Origin: Calditrichota bacterium
GTDB taxonomy: Bacteria > Electryoneota > RPQS01
Reading direction: 5' to 3'
Length of the DNA: 8,792 nucleotides
NCBI GenBank assembly: GCA_020057985.1
Contig: JAGVEU010000255.1
Location: 1 to 8,792, forward strand
Part shown: positions 1-6,415 of the stretch, piece by piece
Position numbering within the stretch: position 1 is the stretch's first letter
How the letters are laid out: the number at the start of each line of letters is the position of its first letter
Program-made: the position numbers and the translations under genes
Notes under the pieces: generated by a model
Databases searched by the model: none
Seen by the model: only the letters and a program-made list of their open reading frames with translations
What the model was told of the DNA's origin: nothing

Positions 1-3000
1 AAGGGTCCGTCCGATGTCGCGGCTGAATACAGCTTGTACTCCGGCGCTCCGGTTGGAGTCCAGCGGAATACCAGTTCGTCTGTTGCCTGCAAGTAACGAA
101 TCGTAAGCGCCGTCGGAGCTTCCAGCGCGCCGACGTTAAACGTCACCGGCATATTCGTAGGATCTTCATCCGGATCATTGCTAGAAATTACAAGCTCACC
201 GGTGTACGATCCCATCGGTAGATCCCACGCATTGAAATTCAATGTGATATCCGCACATTGTCCCGGCTCAAGCTGTTCCGTCAATGCGCCGGTTAGAGTC
301 ATCCACTGCGTGGCAGCCTGAATCCGAATCGCGAAGTTATCCTGGAGATACAGTGTGTCGCAGACTACCTCCAAAGCAATGGTTCCCGTCTCATTCTGGA
401 TGCCTACAAAACTGCTGGAGACACCGGAGAATCCTCCGGTACCCAGTGTGAGGTACTGCAACAGCATTTGGCCGTTCTGATAGATGATGGCTTGATAAGT
501 ATATACATCCAGCGGGTCGCCGCTGATGTGATGAATGGCATCCCACTCCACAACGAAGCGACCGTTGGGAGCATCGTTATAGTAGTAAATAGTGCCTCCA
601 TAACCGATGTACATATCATCCCAGAACGGCGCAATCATCGCAAGCGGCCCTGAGAAGGGACTGGGCAGGTCGCAGTCATCATTGTAATAGGATGCATCGG
701 CTGGACCAAAGTGAATATTGCCATTCGAGGAGATGTTCACGGATGAGTAGTCCACACCATAGAAGCTGAACGTGAACGGCAACGTGACAGCCACAGTCTG
801 ATCGTCAAAGCTGAGACCTGAGTTCGTGCCGATGCCGTTGATCTCGAACCAGCTAAACACCGGGCCGTTGGGTTCATTGGAGTCTATCCAGTTATACCCA
901 AAGTCATCCGGGCCGCCCTGATCGTCGAGCAGATCACGATTACTGTTGTGCTGTGGCGTACGTGATGCATCCGCCGCTATCGGCTTCTTGCCAAGACGGA
1001 TCGCTTCAATGAGATCAATCTGCGCCTTGGTCATTTCCATAACGCTCGGCATGACAATCGTCGCTGCCGCGGCGGCCGGAGTGAACTGCGTGAAATCAAC
1101 CGAGTAGCGAAGTGGACAAACACCGTTGTTGCAGATCTGAACGACTTCGGTGTCCGTTCCGCCGATGGGTGCACTGCCGGTAACACTCGCCGGAGTAACC
1201 GTAATGTCAGGATTGCCTTCGCAGCCGGGACCTGTGGTGAACATGATTGCCCGACCCTGCTGCATTCCAAACGCATGACCTTGCATGACGTTATTGCATT
1301 GATACAAGAGGTAGGTTCCGCCGTTGAGCGCCTGAATGCCCACTGTATTGCTGGTGATCAGTGAAAGGCTATTGTACTGGAATAAGAGATCGTTATCCCC
1401 GGTCGCCGTCGGATAGAAGGCTGCATCGTAAATAATGACTTGGAAGCTCTCCATATTGCCTTCGCCGCAGCAGTGACAAGTGTTGTACCACTCGACCACG
1501 AGCCAATTGTTGGCGGCGTCATAGTAGGTTACCACATCTGCCGTCGAGCACGCTGTGTAGAGATCATCCCAGAACGGATAGGCGCCTGCCGGCATGAACG
1601 TTGCCGGGAAACATGAATTGCTGTAGGTAGAGGCACCACCAGAGAAGGTCACATAGCCGTTTGATCCGATGTAATAGGACGTATATACGGTTCCATAGAA
1701 TTGGAAACCGAACGGGAAGGCATACGGGCCGCTGTAGCAGTCGTCGCAAGCCTGCGGATCAATCGTACCTGAACCACCCTCGCTCGGGTGAATTCCCTGC
1801 CATGCGTATATCGGACCGCCGCCGTCCACATTCTCACAAGCATAATAGCCGTATGGATCCGGCTGAGAACACAAAGCGCGCGGATCGGAAACTAGCACGA
1901 AGTCCTGAGTTGTTGTGCCACCGGAAGCGATTACTACATTGGCATTGCCCGGAGCGCAACCGCCAAAGACCACCTGTACGGAATAATTACCAGCCGGCAG
2001 CGTAGTAAACTGATAGAAGCCAGCTCCGTTTGTAGTCGTCGGAGGAGGAGTCACTGGTCCGCCCGACAACGTCACCGTCGAACCAACCGCCGGGCCGCCT
2101 TCGCACGCAGTAACAGTTCCTTGCAGAGTTCCGGGGGCTGCGAGTGTGAGATTCACGGTGATCGTCTGTGCTTCAGCAACTACGTTACCATTCGACTGAA
2201 CCGCCGAACAGACATTATTCGAAGCGCCGACATTGTAAGTTCCTGCCACGACAAGCTGATAATAGTTTCCACTGCCGTCAGCCACAATATTTGGATACGA
2301 GGAACCGGGGAAGGATACAATTGCGCCAGCCGCCGGACCACCGGTGCAATGGGTGATCGTTCCCTGAATGGCCGTCGGCGCCCGCAGAGTCAGGTTAACG
2401 GTAGTAGTTACATTCTCCTGAACCACATTGCCATCCGATTGCGAATACGTACAAGGTAGCAAGTCCGCTCGCACACTATACGTGCCCGGTATGACATTGA
2501 CAGAATAGAAGCCGGCGCCATTCGCTGTAACCGCCGGATAAAATGAACCCGGAAAGGAAACCGAAGCGCCAGACGCAGGGTTGCCGTAGCAATCAGTTAC
2601 CGTGCCGGAAAGAGTTCCAAAGGCTGGCGAGGTCGAACCACCGTAAGTAATCACGCGGCTGTTCACCAAGCCCTGAGCATTGGGATCCAGTGAGTTGTTG
2701 TAGACGTACTGATTTGCAATCGAGCCGCTCTGCACACCAATGGTATTTGAGCCTGGGGTAACGACAGTTTGATACTGAATGCGAATTTGACTGTCACCGT
2801 TCGGCCCGGGATTAGTTGCGACATTGTAGAGCCAGAGCTGAAAGGTCTCCGGATTGCCGCTTGGATAATGGTCAACCGCCCGCCACTCAATAATGAATGC
2901 GTTTTCAGAGACATGATAGTAAGTGCTGATATCACCACTAATGACGTTCAGGTCATCCCAAAATGCACAAATCGCATGTCCCAAACTGGCGTAAGGCAAC

Positions 3001-5249
3001 GCGCCATTTGTGTAGGTCGCATTGCCGGCATCAAACGTAACAAATCCGTTTGTCCCTACGTACGCAGTTGTGTAGTTCGCGCCATAAAGTCTGAACGTAA
3101 AGGGTATGGCCAACGTGCCATAACTGTCATCACCCGTGATTCCGCTCAGCGCTCCAGGGCCGCCCGCATTCGGAGAAACCTCAAACCATGCGTAAGTCGG
3201 GCCGCCGGTATCGCCATCTTCGCAAGCAACATATCCGCCGGCGTCTGCCGCGCTGCACTGAAAGCGAGGATCAGCAGGAAGCGTAAAGTTCTGGGTCGTA
3301 TTAACGCCCACAACCACGCCTGTCACCGTCTGCGAGCCGCAGCCTGAACCTGATGCGCGCATGTCATACGTTCCCTGCGGCAGAGTGATGCTGTAAAGAC
3401 CGTTGACATCCGTCGTGTCCGACGGAACCGGTGCATTTAGAATCGCAACAATGGCTCCCACTGCTGGATTGCCAAAGCAATCATTCACGGAACCGGAAAC
3501 CGTGCCCTGCGGGGCATTTTGCAACGTAACATCCTGAAATGTCGTGTCTCCGGTGACCACATTTAGACCTGCAACCTGCTGGGCTACATATCCAAACTTG
3601 GAGTACTCAAGCGTATAAGTGCCTGCCTGCAAGGGAAGATAATACTGACCGCTCGCATTGGTCAAAGTCTGCTGGGCGCCTGCGGCATTCTTCACCAACG
3701 CGCCTGACAACGGATTCGAAGAAGCATCCCGTACTACACCGGCAATCCGGCCCAAGTTGGATACGGAAAGTACCGCCTGATAGCAGTCAATGAAACCCCA
3801 TCCAAAAACGTTGTCTTCGCCCGCCGCGCCTTCATCAAGCGCGGTACTCATCAACGCATTCTTAATGGTTGTCGGATCGCAATCCGGGCAAGCCTCACGC
3901 ATCAAGGCTACGCAACCGGCAACGTGCGGACCAGCCATCGAAGTTCCCGAATACGTGCCGTTATATCCGCCGCCCGGAACCGAGGAGTATACATCCACAC
4001 CGGGAGCTGAAACTTCCGGCTTGATCGCGCCGGGGTTCGGTGCACAAGGGGTCGGACCTTGACTGGAAAAAGAAGCGATGGGGTATGGCCATCCGTAGTT
4101 TGTGGCATCCACTGCGCCCACCGAGAAAATTTGGGTTGTATTCAGTTGGTAAATCGCTGGGCTGCGAAGGCCGCTTGTGCTCTCATTGCCCGCGCTCCAA
4201 GTTACCACTGTTCCGCCGGTCTCGCAGTTCAAAATCACGGTGTTCCAGAAGTCAAAGCACTGCGCATAGCCAAGTCCGGTGAACACGCCCCAGGAGTTCT
4301 GCACGACGTCCGGTACTGCGGCCACGTCATGCGTAATCGTGTCCGGATTCGTGAACCACTGATAGGTGCGAATAATATCGTTGTCAAAATCTGCGCTAAC
4401 GCCCTGATTGATCGCGTTATTGGCAATCCACCGGGCATTGGGTGCGCAGCCAATCCAAATCGTATCCGCGCCGCTGATGGCTCGCCCTGTAATCGTTCCC
4501 ATGACGTGTGTTCCGTGTCCATAGCCATCATTGGGTGTTGTGGTGTTGGTTCCAAGATTATCCATCCAGCACTGCCACCACGGTGCAAAATTGCCCCGCC
4601 AACGAGCAGCCAGCGCAGGATGTGTCCCGTCAACGCCGGTATCGCAGTTCCCGACAATCACTCCTTGGCCGGTGATTCCAAGTTCTTCCGCAACGCGAAG
4701 CGCGCCGATGGCAACAATGCCCGGCGGAACCGTTCGCGTATCCAGCGAATTGCGGTCGCGACCGATGTCCTCGCCGCCCTTAACAGGGCCGCGCCGAATC
4801 GGTTCAATGAGTTCAGCCCGGAAGTTCTCTGTACAATACTTGATGTCGCCGCGTGAACGCAGAGATTCAATGAATTCGCGTGTTGCCGACACCACAAATA
4901 GGTTTTCAATCCAATAGGCCGTATACCCTTTGATCTTTCCATCTACCATGGCTGCATCCAATTCAGACCTGAATTTAGGTTGCGTGGACTCAGCATTGTA
5001 CTTCAAGGCAAAAAGTACCTCTTTATGCCGGGTTGACCGGTCGGCGCGCTCGTCATGAAGCTTCTCATCAAGTGCCCTAATATCTATCGGACTCTCCAAA
5101 ATAATAATGGCGCTTACAAAATCTGAAGCGCCTGCCTGAGCCAGTTCATAATCAAGTGCTGGAGAAAACTCCGCCGCAACTGCATTTGAACCAACCATTG
5201 CTGCTCCCAGGAACAGCAAAAACATCCAAAACATGTTCCGTGCCTTCAT
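1..5249 (-). CDS. Secreted S8 (subtilisin-like) serine protease with multi-module C-terminal tail; 3' end beyond window
   Basis: The frame is open for 1,749 complete codons from ATG at 5249 to the window edge, with no internal stop. The first 26 residues form a signal peptide (MKARNMFWMFLLFLGAA..., cleavage near AVAA), so the protein is exported. Residues ~27-135 resemble a subtilase propeptide that would fold and inhibit the enzyme. The S8 domain covers ~190-497: Asp203 in CDTGVDGTHP, His245 in YGHGTHVMG, oxyanion Asn355 in WSAGNES, Ser437 in GTSMAGPHVAG. All are present, so an active endopeptidase is expected. The tail carries Reg-like modules (500-657, 878-1119), three nidogen-like modules with FWDD(L/M) cores (~660-875, 1122-1342, ~1440-1648), an ASH-like domain (~1345-1706) interrupted by the third, and an Fn3-like start (~1710). 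The start is supported by GAGGA eight bases upstream and by the signal peptide. Many CxxC pairs suggest disulfides. It is far longer than a simple subtilisin. The tail probably anchors the enzyme or binds substrate (inference). Confidence 0.95.
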   Translation of the reverse strand, partial: MKARNMFWMFLLFLGAAMVGSNAVAAEFSPALDYELAQAGASDFVSAIIILESPIDIRALDEKLHDERADRSTRHKEVLFALKYNAESTQPKFRSELDAAMVDGKIKGYTAYWIENLFVVSATREFIESLRSRGDIKYCTENFRAELIEPIRRGPVKGGEDIGRDRNSLDTRTVPPGIVAIGALRVAEELGITGQGVIVGNCDTGVDGTHPALAARWRGNFAPWWQCWMDNLGTNTTTPNDGYGHGTHVMGTITGRAISGADTIWIGCAPNARWIANNAINQGVSADFDNDIIRTYQWFTNPDTITHDVAAVPDVVQNSWGVFTGLGYAQCFDFWNTVILNCETGGTVVTWSAGNESTSGLRSPAIYQLNTTQIFSVGAVDATNYGWPYPIASFSSQGPTPCAPNPGAIKPEVSAPGVDVYSSVPGGGYNGTYSGTSMAGPHVAGCVALMREACPDCDPTTIKNALMSTALDEGAAGEDNVFGWGFIDCYQAVLSVSNLGRIAGVVRDASSNPLSGALVKNAAGAQQTLTNASGQYYLPLQAGTYTLEYSKFGYVAQQVAGLNVVTGDTTFQDVTLQNAPQGTVSGSVNDCFGNPAVGAIVAILNAPVPSDTTDVNGLYSITLPQGTYDMRASGSGCGSQTVTGVVVGVNTTQNFTLPADPRFQCSAADAGGYVACEDGDTGGPTYAWFEVSPNAGGPGALSGITGDDSYGTLAIPFTFRLYGANYTTAYVGTNGFVTFDAGNATYTNGALPYASLGHAICAFWDDLNVISGDISTYYHVSENAFIIEWRAVDHYPSGNPETFQLWLYNVATNPGPNGDSQIRIQYQTVVTPGSNTIGVQSGSIANQYVYNNSLDPNAQGLVNSRVITYGGSTSPAFGTLSGTVTDCYGNPASGASVSFPGSFYPAVTANGAGFYSVNVIPGTYSVRADLLPCTYSQSDGNVVQENVTTTVNLTLRAPTAIQGTITHCTGGPAAGAIVSFPGSSYPNIVADGSGNYYQLVVAGTYNVGASNNVCSAVQSNGNVVAEAQTITVNLTLAAPGTLQGTVTACEGGPAVGSTVTLSGGPVTPPPTTTNGAGFYQFTTLPAGNYSVQVVFGGCAPGNANVVIASGGTTTQDFVLVSDPRALCSQPDPYGYYACENVDGGGPIYAWQGIHPSEGGSGTIDPQACDDCYSGPYAFPFGFQFYGTVYTSYYIGSNGYVTFSGGASTYSNSCFPATFMPAGAYPFWDDLYTACSTADVVTYYDAANNWLVVEWYNTCHCCGEGNMESFQVIIYDAAFYPTATGDNDLLFQYNSLSLITSNTVGIQALNGGTYLLYQCNNVMQGHAFGMQQGRAIMFTTGPGCEGNPDITVTPASVTGSAPIGGTDTEVVQICNNGVCPLRYSVDFTQFTPAAAAATIVMPSVMEMTKAQIDLIEAIRLGKKPIAADASRTPQHNSNRDLLDDQGGPDDFGYNWIDSNEPNGPVFSWFEINGIGTNSGLSFDDQTVAVTLPFTFSFYGVDYSSVNISSNGNIHFGPADASYYNDDCDLPSPFSGPLAMIAPFWDDMYIGYGGTIYYYNDAPNGRFVVEWDAIHHISGDPLDVYTYQAIIYQNGQMLLQYLTLGTGGFSGVSSSFVGIQNETGTIALEVVCDTLYLQDNFAIRIQAATQWMTLTGALTEQLEPGQCADITLNFNAWDLPMGSYTGELVISSNDPDEDPTNMPVTFNVGALEAPTALTIRYLQATDELVFRWTPTGAPEYKLYSAATSDGP
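132..1217 (-). other. ASH/HYDIN-like domain split by an inserted nidogen-like module
   Basis: The first half (~1345-1390) has the form ITVTPASVTG...VVQICNNGVCPLRYSV. The second half (~1649-1706) resumes with LEPGQCADITLNFNA and LVISSNDPDEDP, the classic ends of an ASH-type beta sandwich. Between them lie a charged stretch, a linker and a third nidogen-like module (~1440-1648: PFTFSFYG, ISSNGNIHF, FWDDMY, FVVEWDAI, FVGIQNETG). From general knowledge, this nested order also occurs in other large subtilases of FCB-like bacteria. The residues near the left edge (APTALTIRYLQATDELVFRW) begin an Fn3-like domain. Confidence 0.6.
1224..1886 (-). other. Nidogen-like beta module 2, cysteine-rich, within the protease
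   Basis: Residues ~1122-1342 repeat the landmarks of module 1: PFGFQFYG, IGSNGYVTF, FWDDLY, WLVVEWYN and NTVGIQ. It differs in its cysteine content, with C1168-x-x-C1171 and a compact C1258-H-C-C1261 cluster in the strand after VVEWYN. In an exported protein these are most simply disulfides; metal binding cannot be excluded. Confidence 0.65.
1800..1886 (-). repeat. 29-residue Cys-containing linker, copy 2
   Basis: Residues 1122-1150 start with DPRALC and end with GGPIYAW. This is the gap-free partner of residues 660-688. Both copies keep two cysteines 11 residues apart (665/676 and 1127/1138). A more divergent relative (FGYNWIDSNEPNGPVFSW) precedes the third nidogen-like module. Confidence 0.85.
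1893..2618 (-). repeat. Three tandem Reg-like modules (Reg 3-5)
   Basis: Residues ~878-957, ~961-1039 and ~1040-1119 are three consecutive Reg-like units. They open GTLSGTVTDC, AIQGTITHC and GTLQGTVTAC, and each ends in a T-(V/Q)-(N/D)-(L/F)-x-L strand. Each has a Cys at the end of the first strand and another near its C-terminal third (for example LPCTYSQSDGNVV and NVCSAVQSNGNVV), so one disulfide per module is likely. Units 3 and 4 are the most alike (SFPGS-(F/S)-YP shared), consistent with recent tandem duplication. Confidence 0.8.
2625..3272 (-). other. Nidogen-like beta module 1 within the protease
   Basis: Residues ~660-875 contain the sequence landmarks PFTFRLYG, VGTNGFVTF, a central FWDDL, FIIEWRAV and a late NTIGVQ strand. 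The other two nidogen-like modules of the same protein repeat these landmarks in the same order. The order matches the extracellular nidogen-like or 'SNGxxxF...FWDD' modules seen in large exported proteins. A role in adhesion or carbohydrate binding is inference; the module boundaries are approximate. Confidence 0.65.
3186..3272 (-). repeat. 29-residue Cys-containing linker, copy 1
   Basis: Residues 660-688 start with DPR and end with GGPTYAW. They align without gaps to residues 1122-1150 of the same protein, with 18 of 29 positions identical by eye. Identical positions include DPR, C665/C1127, GY, ACE, GGP and YAW. The copy sits between a Reg array and a nidogen-like module, as does copy 2, which indicates duplication of a larger unit. 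Confidence 0.85.
3279..3752 (-). repeat. Two tandem carboxypeptidase-regulatory-like (Reg) modules directly after the protease domain
   Basis: Residues ~500-575 and ~582-657 of the protease each follow the Reg pattern. They begin G-x-(I/V)-(A/S)-G-x-V-x-D, continue with NP-(L/A)-x-GA and a D/N-x-(S/N)-G-x-Y turn, then P-x-G-T-Y and a closing F-x-(D/N)-(V/F)-T-L strand. Such small beta-sandwich modules are common spacers in exported proteins of FCB-type bacteria. They carry no catalytic residues. The boundaries are estimated by eye. Confidence 0.8.
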
Positions 5250-5257
5250 AGAAATCT

Positions 5258-5262
5258 TCCTC
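5258..5262 (-). promoter_or_regulatory. Shine-Dalgarno site of the protease gene
   Basis: GAGGA on the minus strand lies eight bases before ATG at 5249. Together with the signal peptide that follows at once, it fixes this ATG as the start rather than the in-frame ATGs at codons 6, 9 and 18. Confidence 0.7.
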
Positions 5263-5321
5263 TGTGTTTGACTTACCTACCCATTCGGATCATCCAAAAA
5301 CTGAAAAGCGGACATCGTAAT

Positions 5322-5350
5322 AATATAAGTGCCCTTTGTTACAGCCGCAA
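5322..5350 (-). promoter_or_regulatory. Candidate sigma-70-type promoter for the protease gene
   Basis: On the minus strand, TTGCGG (5350-5345) is followed after exactly 17 bases by TATATT (5327-5322). The -10 box matches the consensus at five of six bases; the -35 box matches only at TTG. Transcription would begin near 5315, giving a leader of about 65 bases. It is the best match I saw upstream of the gene, but it is a visual call in an AT-rich stretch. Confidence 0.3.
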
Positions 5351-5557
5351 GTACAAAGTGAAAGTTATTATAGAGCGACACCCTTCCCAATGTTTGGGCT
5401 ACCCCTATATTTTGAAACAACTTAAGAAATTCAAGTGGGACACCCGCGTGCGTTCCTGCCAAAGAAAGAGGCAATCGCTCTTCTCTGCCTCCCTTTCTGC
5501 CTTACCCGTTGGACATTGTGAAGATTAGAGCATTCAAGCCGACCTGCCTGCGTCATT

Positions 5558-5575
5558 CTCGTCAAAACTCGTCAA
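5558..5575. repeat. Short direct repeat CTCGTCAA with 10-bp period
   Basis: CTCGTCAA occurs at 5558-5565 and again at 5568-5575, so the two copies lie one DNA helical turn apart. A protein could bind both copies on the same face. No known operator is recognised, and chance is a real alternative. Confidence 0.4.
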
Positions 5576-5640
5576 CCTCCGGCAAAAAATACGGATTGCT
5601 TCCGGCTATTCGAAAAAAATTCCACCATCCGCCTATCATA

Positions 5641-5658
5641 ATAGTCGTTATAGTCGTT
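5641..5658. repeat. Perfect 9-bp tandem repeat (ATAGTCGTT x2)
   Basis: ATAGTCGTT at 5641-5649 is immediately repeated at 5650-5658. It lies in noncoding sequence and looks like a slippage product or a pair of half-sites. No function can be assigned. Confidence 0.7.
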
Positions 5659-5702
5659 CCCGAATGTAGATTGGGATGCCGATCTTGTTTCCCTCTGTTG
5701 AC

Positions 5703-5720
5703 GGGGGGGACAAAGGAGGG
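5703..5720. repeat. G-rich intergenic element, possible degenerate dispersed repeat
   Basis: A seven-G run is followed by ACAAAGGAGGG. Read on the other strand it is CCCTCCTTTGTCCCCCCC, which resembles the 'NPPLSPP'-type intergenic repeat text found in many bacterial genomes (general recollection). A weak six-pair stem is possible between CCCTCT upstream and GGAGGG. Only one copy is present in this window, so repeat status is unproven. Confidence 0.25.
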
Positions 5721-5726
5721 TTCTTG

Positions 5727-5744
5727 ATGACAACTTACTTTTAA
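5727..5744 (+). other. Five-codon ORF (MTTYF) behind a strong Shine-Dalgarno-like sequence
   Basis: AAAGGAGGG ends six bases before ATG at 5727, and ATG-ACA-ACT-TAC-TTT-TAA follows. The ATG overlaps the TGA of an unconvincing 72-codon frame (5509-5727). The ribosome-binding match is better than those of either large gene. It could be a leader peptide, the remnant of a lost gene start, or coincidence arising from the G-rich element. No attenuator or codon-rich leader pattern is visible. Confidence 0.15.
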
Positions 5745-6404
5745 GAAACCGTATAAATCCATTTCCACGAACAGTCCGCAAGACACTCATAATAGCACGT
5801 AATCTCAAGTGTACATTCTGCTATTCTGATTACAGCAAGGCGAGACTCATCTTTTTTTTCTTCTGTTAAGCGACAGGTTCGCATTTCACGTCAACCATAA
5901 ATCGCACTCTTCAAATCCGATTTCTCTTGGAACGGCTCTTGCCATGAAATTTTCTGATTTGTTTTGCAACTGATCAGGATGAGCATACCCACGCTTTCCG
6001 CATATACCCGCTAAAGAACCCGTTCACGCTGATACGGAAGAAACAGTAGCGTACTCTCAGTATCAAGTAGGCAGAATCTGCGACCATTCTCCGTGATTGA
6101 AATACGAACGAGTCAGTGTTGATAGTGCTGACCCAGACCATGGACACTGTTCATCTATTCCGAATATATACATACAACACCATCTGTTTCAGTTATACAC
6201 TGTTTTTGTTCTTAACATCTTCTCACAGATAAATGGAGTGCTTATTGCGCAGCCCATGCTAACACCTTTGCGTCTGTGAAAATGGCCCGGATTGCTTCAG
6301 TGCCTGTTGAAACAGAAATCACCGATATTGTGGGTCAGTCAAACTACTTAGATAGCTCGACGCACACAAAATAAGGGGCGTAAAGGAACATCCTGATCGT
6401 GTAT

Positions 6405-6409
6405 GAGGA
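6405..6409 (+). promoter_or_regulatory. Shine-Dalgarno site of the sensor kinase gene
   Basis: GAGGA lies six bases before ATG at 6416. This is ideal spacing and supports that start, which places a short basic N-terminus ahead of the first membrane helix. Confidence 0.75.
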
Positions 6410-6415
6410 CCAGAT

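Larger units (their letters stand above)
5250..6415. other. Divergent intergenic region, about 1.17 kb, without a convincing gene
   Basis: The region separates the 5' ends of the protease and the kinase. Reading frames here are under 90 codons. The longest, 5268-5528 and 6097-6279 on plus, use TTG starts; the overlapping frames within 5509-5808 on both strands show no recognisable domain and low-complexity or basic composition. It is more AT-rich than its flanks and contains an 8-T run (5852-5859), small tandem repeats and a G7 tract. I see no tRNA, rRNA, CRISPR, riboswitch or strong stem-loop. It must hold promoters for both neighbours. The length is more than two promoters need, so a decayed gene, a regulatory array or a small RNA remains possible. 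Confidence 0.6.

Noticed and set aside
4059..4856. 265-codon plus-strand open frame (and the 192-codon one at 2769-3347) opposite the protease
   Set aside because: Both lie antisense to domains with clear catalytic or repeat motifs, show no recognisable protein features of their own, and are explained by the codon use of the real gene.
5509..5808. Overlapping small frames on both strands in the intergenic region
   Set aside because: No domain and no convincing start signal. Composition follows the G-rich and AT-rich DNA, and frames on both strands overlap.
5825..5860. Possible terminator: TGCT/AGCA hairpin before an 8-T run
   Set aside because: The stem is only four pairs and is separated from the T run by about a dozen bases. 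No gene ends here.
5875..5888. tRNA T-loop-like GGTTCGCATTTC
   Set aside because: The flanks cannot form a T-stem, and no anticodon arm or acceptor stem is found nearby.
6283..6296. Sigma-54-like TGGCCC...TTGC upstream of the kinase
   Set aside because: The GG-to-GC spacing is 8 bases instead of the required 10.
6390..6410. TCCT...AGGA pairing that could hide the kinase Shine-Dalgarno
   Set aside because: It has only four base pairs across an 11-base loop, too weak to claim regulation.
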